10,285 nt of DNA. It comes from JBCCRH01 sp039208045 (lineage in GTDB: Bacteria > Bacteroidota > Bacteroidia > Chitinophagales > Saprospiraceae). Under the pieces are notes generated by a model. That model saw nothing but the letters and a program-made list of their open reading frames with translations, made no database searches and had not been told where the DNA came from. Of the stretch, positions 6,772 through 10,285 are shown in pieces. Both the position numbers and the translations under genes were made by a program. The stretch lies in contig JBCCRH010000209.1 in assembly GCA_039208045.1 (NCBI GenBank), forward strand, positions 1 through 10,285, given 5' to 3'. How positions within the stretch are numbered: the first letter of the stretch is position 1; each line of letters opens with the position of its first letter.

Positions 6772-7644
6772 CTAGTCCATAAATATAACGCGTTCTTCTC
6801 CAGTATAAATGTTAAAGCGGTTGTTTTTTAAAAATCCTATCACCGTTTGTCCATGCGTTGCCGCCAGCTCAATAGCTAGGCTAGAAGGGGCACCCACGGC
6901 AGCTACGATAGGAATACCTGCCATCACTGCTTTTTGCACCAGCTCAAAGCCAATGCGTCCACTGAGCAGCAGCACTTTATCTCGCAGCGGAACTAGGTTT
7001 TGCTGCAAAGCCATCCCCAAGAGCTTATCCACTGCATTATGGCGGCCCACATCCTCCTGCATGAAAAGTAAAGTCCCCGCTGCATCAAATAAAGCTGCCG
7101 CATGAATTCCTCCCGTCTGACTAAATAATGCCTGTTCTTTTTCGAGCTGTTTCGTCAGTTGATATAGTATGGTATGCTTAAGCTGGGGATAGGCTTCGCG
7201 AAGAAGATAGCAGGTATGAAGTTGCACCAAATCAATAGAAGCCTTTCCACACACCCCGCAGCTAGAGCTCGCATAAAAATGGCGTTGCAACCGCTGCACA
7301 TCAAATTGGACATCCGGATGCAAATCCACTAAAAGCACATTGTCTTGTGCCCCTTCCTCCAGCTGGTTTCCAACATGGCGGATCTGGAGAACCTCTCTAT
7401 AACTACTGATAAGCCCTTCCGAAAACAAAAAGCCCAAGGCTAGCGCAAGATCATTCCCTGGCGTCCGCATCGTCACGGCCACTGCTTTTCGCTGCCGCCG
7501 CCCTGCCTTCCCAAACCCTACTTTGATCTCCAGCGGCTCTTCCACCACTATCGTATCTTCCTCCTCCCATTGCTTCCCCTCCCGCACCCGCCCAACCAGC
7601 CGCCTCATTTGCCCCGCTGAAAATTGTGCGTTATTCTTTGACAT
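6772..7644 (-). CDS. fdhD: Formate dehydrogenase accessory sulfurtransferase FdhD
   Basis: The 290-residue protein matches FdhD in length and motifs. The core motif SSCGVCGKASIDLV holds C129 and C132, the CxxC pair that carries sulfur. Further family blocks are MRTPGNDLALALGFLFSEGLI near residue 60, FSQTGGIHAAALFD, EDVGRHNAVDKLLG, and LLLSGRIGFELVQKAVMAGIPIVAAVGAPSSLA. Known role: FdhD passes sulfur from the cysteine desulfurase IscS to the bis-MGD cofactor, making the sulfurated molybdenum site that formate dehydrogenases need. Its stop codon lies 12 bases before the oxidoreductase start, so the two are very probably co-transcribed and the next gene is its client enzyme. The ATG at 7642-7644 (- strand) was chosen because the N-terminus is then a normal length. 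The 145-base gap to moaE holds a strong inverted repeat and a G-rich RNA tract. Confidence 0.95.
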   Translation of the reverse strand: MSKNNAQFSAGQMRRLVGRVREGKQWEEEDTIVVEEPLEIKVGFGKAGRRQRKAVAVTMRTPGNDLALALGFLFSEGLISSYREVLQIRHVGNQLEEGAQDNVLLVDLHPDVQFDVQRLQRHFYASSSCGVCGKASIDLVQLHTCYLLREAYPQLKHTILYQLTKQLEKEQALFSQTGGIHAAALFDAAGTLLFMQEDVGRHNAVDKLLGMALQQNLVPLRDKVLLLSGRIGFELVQKAVMAGIPIVAAVGAPSSLAIELAATHGQTVIGFLKNNRFNIYTGEERVIFMD

Positions 7645-7692
7645 AATGTGTTTTTAATTTTAACCCCTAAACCCTCCCTCGTCCCCGCGCGA

Positions 7693-7739
7693 AATATTGG
7701 ATATTACAGGGCCATTGCTCTGCTTAAATATCCAATATT
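7693..7739. promoter_or_regulatory. 13-bp perfect inverted repeat upstream of fdhD
   Basis: Arms aatattggatatt (7693-7705) and aatatccaatatt (7727-7739) are exact reverse complements separated by 21 bases. Each arm is itself a small palindrome (AATAT-3-ATATT), so four half-sites are present. The loop can extend the stem with cagggc/gctctg (one G-T pair). It lies 49 bases upstream of the fdhD start codon. It could be a hairpin in the moaE-fdhD transcript, an operator, or the remnant of a small mobile repeat. It is unlikely to be a simple terminator, because no T run follows it in the direction of transcription. Confidence 0.55.
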
Positions 7740-7742
7740 GAG

Positions 7743-7790
7743 CCCCCCTCGTCCCCCGTCCTCCCATCCCCCTTCCCTCCGTCCTCCCCC
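7743..7790. repeat. C-rich low-complexity tract (G-rich in the moaE-fdhD RNA)
   Basis: On the + strand this stretch has successive C runs of 6, 5, 3, 5, 3 and 5 separated by one to seven mixed bases. Because the operon is read from the other strand, the RNA after moaE would carry six G runs of three or more. That meets the usual pattern for a possible G-quadruplex. The tract ends inside the moaE stop codon. No coding use is seen. Confidence 0.6.
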
Positions 7791-8206
7791 TACGGATGCG
7801 CCGCTACCCAAACTTCCCCATCTTCAAAAATTTCCTTTTTCCAAATCGGAACCGTTTCTTTTAAGGTATCGATGGCAAATTGGCAGGCTTGGAACGAAGC
7901 GAGGCGGTGCGGGGTGGCCACGGCGATAACCACAGCGATTTCTCCTACTTCGAGCGTGCCAACTCGGTGGTGTATGACAATATGTTTAGCGGGCCATCTT
8001 GCTTGAATTTGCTGGGCTATTTTATACAGCTCTGAAATGGCCATGGGGGCATAGGCTTCAAATTCGAGACGTACTACTGGTTTCCCTTTCGTCTGGTTTC
8101 GGACGGTGCCTACAAATAAGTTGATGCCGCCTGCTGCTGCGTTCTGGACGCGTTCGAGGCATTGTTGTGGGGAGAGCGGGGTGTCTAGGAGTTGGATGTC
8201 GATCAT
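7790..8206 (-). CDS. moaE: Molybdopterin synthase catalytic subunit MoaE
   Basis: The 138-residue protein is slightly shorter than typical MoaE. Family motifs in order: GINLFVGTVRNQTKG (GTVR at 33-36), LEFEAYAPMA (47-56), HHRVGTLEVGE (79-89), ATPHRLASFQAC (97-108), and LKETVPIWKKE (115-125). K116 and K123 match the catalytic lysines of the family. With MoaD it forms the heterotetrameric synthase that adds two sulfurs to cyclic pyranopterin monophosphate to make molybdopterin, in the cytoplasm. It sits between moaD and fdhD, all on the - strand. The C-terminus follows the family's end closely, so the stop is not premature. It is flanked by low-complexity tracts on both sides. Confidence 0.96.
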   Translation of the reverse strand: MIDIQLLDTPLSPQQCLERVQNAAAGGINLFVGTVRNQTKGKPVVRLEFEAYAPMAISELYKIAQQIQARWPAKHIVIHHRVGTLEVGEIAVVIAVATPHRLASFQACQFAIDTLKETVPIWKKEIFEDGEVWVAAHP

Positions 8207-8218
8207 GTGGGAGGGGAG

Positions 8219-8295
8219 TTTGAGGGTTTGAGGGTTTGGGAGTTGAGGGGTTTAAGGGGTTTGAGGGTTTTGGATTACGGGTTTTGGATGATGGG
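8219..8295. repeat. Degenerate TTTGAGGG-type G-rich tandem repeat between moaD and moaE
   Basis: Read on the + strand, units of about 8 bases follow each other: TTTGAGGG at 8219-8226 and 8227-8234, TTTGGGAG, TTGAGGGG, TTTAAGGGG, and TTTGAGGG again at 8260-8267. Two 14-base units come next, TTTTGGATTACGGG (8268-8281) and TTTTGGATGATGGG (8282-8295). It fills almost the whole moaD-moaE gap. The operon RNA carries the C-rich complement, while the template strand is G-rich and could fold into a quadruplex. It resembles telomere-like or microsatellite sequence and codes for nothing convincing. Confidence 0.7.
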
Positions 8296-8305
8296 TTTTT
8301 TGTAC

Positions 8306-8548
8306 TTAGCCGCCGCTGACGGGGGGGATGAGGACGACTTCGTCGGTGGGGGAGATGACTTGGTCATCGGTGGCGTAGGTGTTGTTGATGGCGATGGCGA
8401 GTGAGCGGAGGTCTTGAAAAGCGGGGTATTGTTGGAGGAGTTGCGCTTTTAGTTCTTTTGCGGTGATTTCTGCTGGGACGTTAAGTTGGCATTGGGGGCC
8501 GCCTACAATATCCTTGGCGATGCCAAATGATAGAATCGTAAGTTCCAT
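8306..8548 (-). CDS. moaD: Molybdopterin synthase sulfur-carrier subunit MoaD
   Basis: The 80-residue protein starts MELTILSFGIAKDIVGG and ends VVLIPPVSGG. The C-terminal Gly-Gly (79-80) is the site that is adenylated and thiocarboxylated so that MoaD can donate sulfur to the MoaE active site. Length and ubiquitin-like strand pattern fit MoaD (about 80 residues). The open frame extends upstream to 8662, but that stretch is not conserved-looking and would add 38 residues before the first beta strand. The ATG at 8546-8548 is therefore preferred. It is the first gene of the moaD-moaE-fdhD-oxidoreductase group. The other molybdopterin genes (moaA, moaC, moeA, mobA, moeB) are not in the window and must be elsewhere. 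Confidence 0.93.
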   Translation of the reverse strand: MELTILSFGIAKDIVGGPQCQLNVPAEITAKELKAQLLQQYPAFQDLRSLAIAINNTYATDDQVISPTDEVVLIPPVSGG

Positions 8549-8655
8549 AGTGATACTATTTTTTTGAATGCATACTTGCAATATCGCTAATGCAAATAAG
8601 AATAGGCTGTTTGAAGGAGGCAAAGTGGGCAGAATTAGATGGAAAGGCTCTTTCT

Positions 8656-8698
8656 TTAACAAGTGTTAATGATGTTAACGCTTTTTTAACGCTTTTTT
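8656..8698. promoter_or_regulatory. Cluster of TTAAC/GTTAA motifs with an 11-base tandem repeat
   Basis: TTAAC (8656-8660) and GTTAA (8665-8669) form an inverted repeat with a 4-base spacer, followed by the palindrome GTTAAC (8675-8680). The unit AACGCTTTTTT is then repeated exactly in tandem (8677-8687 and 8688-8698). The cluster lies about 110 bases upstream of moaD and 390 bases upstream of the transglycosylase gene. It could be an operator array, though AT-rich intergenic DNA makes chance copies likely. Confidence 0.35.
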
Positions 8699-8854
8699 AG
8701 GACTAATAGGGACAATTTTTTGATCCAGCATTTAATTTGGCGATCTACCCTAAATGGGGTATTTATATTCTTATAGATGTTAGTAAGTCGAAAGGCAAAT
8801 GGTGAATATTTGTTTTTGGCTGTAGAACGAAAATAAGCATATAAATACGAACTA

Positions 8855-8878
8855 GCTAATTATTGCCTACAAATTAGC
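8855..8878. other. 7-bp inverted repeat in the intergenic region
   Basis: GCTAATT (8855-8861) and AATTAGC (8872-8878) are exact reverse complements with a 10-base loop. This could be a weak hairpin or a protein-binding site. No T run follows directly. Confidence 0.3.
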
Positions 8879-9033
8879 ATTGGAGTCTTTTTGCATTGCA
8901 TGTTATTGGGAAAGCGAATAGTTTTGTGCTACGAAAATGAGAAAAGTAATCCGTTAAGTAATTGATTTTTAATTTTTTAGATCCAAATTTTAATAGAACA
9001 TTACACACTAGAGAGCCCCTTTGCGTTAGCCAT

Positions 9034-9066
9034 GCCAGGCAAAAAAAGTAGAAATAAAAGCCTGGC
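9034..9066 (+). promoter_or_regulatory. GC-rich hairpin in the probable leader of the transglycosylase gene
   Basis: gccaggc (9034-9040) and gcctggc (9060-9066) are exact reverse complements flanking a 19-base A-rich loop. The right arm ends 23 bases before the ATG at 9090. The GC-rich stem stands out in an AT-rich leader. It could affect translation, mRNA stability or protein binding. Only three T residues follow, so it is a poor intrinsic terminator. Confidence 0.4.
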
Positions 9067-9089
9067 TTTGAAAACAAAATGATTGAATT

Positions 9090-10247
9090 ATGAAACTCCC
9101 GTGGACATTAACATTGCTAGCCATGCTGGTATCTATTACCCTCATGGCTACTGAGAAGGAACGACCCTTCTCCAACAACATCAACTCCAACGTTATCGAT
9201 AGCTGGTCTTCATATGCTGAAGATGATCTCGAATCCCGAGTAAAAAGTATCGATCTACCGTTTACACCTCGTATCACTGGACATGTAAAGAGTCAAATCA
9301 AGCATTATGTAACTAATGGTTACAGAGACACAGAGCGTATGCTTGGACGATCACTGCACTACTTTCCGGTGTTTGAGCATTACCTGAAGAAGTATAACCT
9401 ACCGTATGAGCTAAAGTACTTACCTATGGTAGAGTCTCGGCTGAATGCTAGGGCAAAATCTTTGGTAGGTGCCTCTGGATTGTGGCAATTTATTCCTGCT
9501 ACTGGCCGCGCTTATGGCCTGACGATCAATAGTACAGTAGATGAGCGTTTGGATCCACATAAGTCGAGCGAAGCCGCTGCCAAAATGTTGTCGGCACTAT
9601 ACGAAGAATTCCAAGATTGGTCGTTAGTGCTTGCTGCTTACAACTGTGGCCCTGCCCGAGTGAAGAAAGCAATACGCCTAGGTGGTTGCCGTAACTTTTG
9701 GGATATTAATCGCTATCTGCCCAGAGAAACACAAAAGTATGTGCCTCGATTTATCGCAGCAGCATACATTGCAAATTACTACACGTATCACCAAATTGAT
9801 CCGGTAGTTCCAAGCGCTATGAAAAGTGATGTGCGCACATTTAGAGTACACAACTACATGCGATTCAAGGATATTTCCTACGTGAGTGGCGTCAAGATTT
9901 CCACTTTGGCCTACTTGAATCCAGGATTTCTTGGAGGTGTTATTCCAAAAAGTAAAGCTGGGCATTTGATTAATTTGCCAGCATCGGCGGCTCCTGCTTT
10001 TCGCGAATTTTTGGAAGAGCGGGTAGCCAAGGCTAGTACTTCTGATATGAATTACGAAGTTCCTGAGGGAACGATGAAGAGCCTGCATAAGGTGAGAGCA
10101 GGCGAGAATCTGGAATCACTAGCACGTCTGTGTAAATGTAATATAAAGGAGATTATGCTATGGAACAATCTGAACGACGAAACTATTGTAGTCCATCAAG
10201 AATTGGTTCTTTACTTACCTAAAGAAGCTTTGTTCTACAGACCATAG
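9090..10247 (+). CDS. Exported lytic transglycosylase with LysM domain (MltD-like)
   Basis: The 385-residue protein has a cleavable-type signal peptide (MKLPWTLTLLAMLVSITLMA, cleavage probably near residue 20). There is no lipobox cysteine, so unlike E. coli MltD it is not predicted to be a lipoprotein. Residues about 90-235 form a GH23 SLT domain. The catalytic glutamate is E115 in YLPMVESRLNARAKS, followed by GASGLWQFIPATGRAYGL, DERLDPHKSSEAA, and DWSLVLAAYNCGPARVKKA, all typical family blocks. A LysM peptidoglycan-binding domain occupies about 333-376 (HKVRAGENLESLARLCKCN to LVLYLP). Family role: it cleaves the MurNAc-GlcNAc bond of peptidoglycan to form 1,6-anhydro-MurNAc ends, in the periplasm. 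Only one LysM is seen. The gene is divergent from the molybdenum operon and shows no functional link to it. Confidence 0.93.
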   Translation: MKLPWTLTLLAMLVSITLMATEKERPFSNNINSNVIDSWSSYAEDDLESRVKSIDLPFTPRITGHVKSQIKHYVTNGYRDTERMLGRSLHYFPVFEHYLKKYNLPYELKYLPMVESRLNARAKSLVGASGLWQFIPATGRAYGLTINSTVDERLDPHKSSEAAAKMLSALYEEFQDWSLVLAAYNCGPARVKKAIRLGGCRNFWDINRYLPRETQKYVPRFIAAAYIANYYTYHQIDPVVPSAMKSDVRTFRVHNYMRFKDISYVSGVKISTLAYLNPGFLGGVIPKSKAGHLINLPASAAPAFREFLEERVAKASTSDMNYEVPEGTMKSLHKVRAGENLESLARLCKCNIKEIMLWNNLNDETIVVHQELVLYLPKEALFYRP

Positions 10248-10265
10248 TACAAGACAAATACTTTG

Positions 10266-10285
10266 ATGAGAAAAGCGGTAATCGA
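10266..10285 (+). CDS. Possible start of a further gene, cut by the window end
   Basis: An ATG at 10266 opens a frame reading MRKAVI before the window ends, 18 bases after the transglycosylase stop codon. The short spacing fits a co-transcribed gene, but six codons are too few to assign a function or prove the frame is real. Confidence 0.25.

Larger units (their letters stand above)
8549..9089. other. Divergent intergenic region between moaD and the lytic transglycosylase
   Basis: No convincing gene is seen in these 541 bases. Promoters for both divergent transcripts should lie here, but no confident Bacteroidota -33/-7 pair could be placed. The region is AT-rich and contains the TTAAC cluster (8656-8698), a small inverted repeat taccc/gggta (8746-8750 with 8757-8761), a 7-bp hairpin (8855-8878) and a GC-rich hairpin (9034-9066). 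An unannotated small RNA is possible but nothing here proves it. Confidence 0.5.

Noticed and set aside
7648..7929. Open frame on the + strand across the C-rich tract
   Set aside because: The translation is mostly proline and serine from the C-rich repeat, and it runs antisense into moaE.
8192..8404. Open frame on the + strand across the G-rich moaD-moaE gap
   Set aside because: It is opposite moaD and moaE and consists of low-complexity codons from the G-rich repeat. No protein family pattern is visible.
8567..8596. Promoter for moaD (TTTG at 8593-8596 and TATGCATT at 8567-8574 on the - strand)
   Set aside because: Spacing is near the expected range, but the -7 element matches the consensus poorly, so it is not listed as a feature.
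8549..8662. 38-residue N-terminal extension of MoaD
   Set aside because: The ATG at 8546-8548 begins exactly at the family's first beta strand. The extension has no family resemblance and probably covers the leader.

Overview
The window looks like chromosomal DNA of a Bacteroidota species, probably of the Saprospiraceae/Lewinella type. This is an inference from three things: starts mostly lack a Shine-Dalgarno sequence, base composition is intermediate, and the gene families fit (double-domain universal stress proteins, stand-alone CBS-pair proteins, a FdhF/YdeP-type oxidoreductase). No rRNA, tRNA, CRISPR array, transposase or phage gene was found.

Left part (1-3770, all + strand): two double-domain universal stress proteins are followed by two small, closely similar CBS-pair proteins in tandem, then a two-helix membrane protein with a PH-like tail. 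The first stress protein carries an N-terminal thioredoxin-like domain that has lost both redox cysteines. The two stress protein genes are separated by a 133-base imperfect palindrome that looks like a dispersed repeat or small MITE-like element. Both stress proteins keep an ATP-type binding motif, and CBS pairs usually bind adenine nucleotides, so the cluster reads as an energy or stress sensing group.

Middle (3819-4447, + strand): a compact antitoxin/PIN-RNase toxin pair overlaps by four bases (GTGA). It runs head-on into the next operon, and the two stop codons overlap in a shared TTAA.

Right-centre (4444-8548, - strand): a molybdenum enzyme module reads moaD, moaE, fdhD and then a large FdhF/YdeP-family oxidoreductase. 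MoaD and MoaE form molybdopterin synthase, FdhD is the sulfurtransferase that matures the cofactor for formate-dehydrogenase-like enzymes, and the last gene is the likely client. moaE is flanked by two low-complexity tracts of opposite strand bias, C-rich and G-rich, and a 13-bp inverted repeat precedes fdhD.

Right end (8549-10285): a 541-base divergent intergenic region holds several inverted repeats and a cluster of TTAAC motifs. It is followed by an exported lytic transglycosylase with a LysM domain (+ strand) and possibly the first codons of another gene. No clearly new system is visible. The less ordinary items are the cysteine-less thioredoxin/Usp fusion, the 133-base palindrome, the strand-biased tracts around moaE and the tight toxin-antitoxin insertion.
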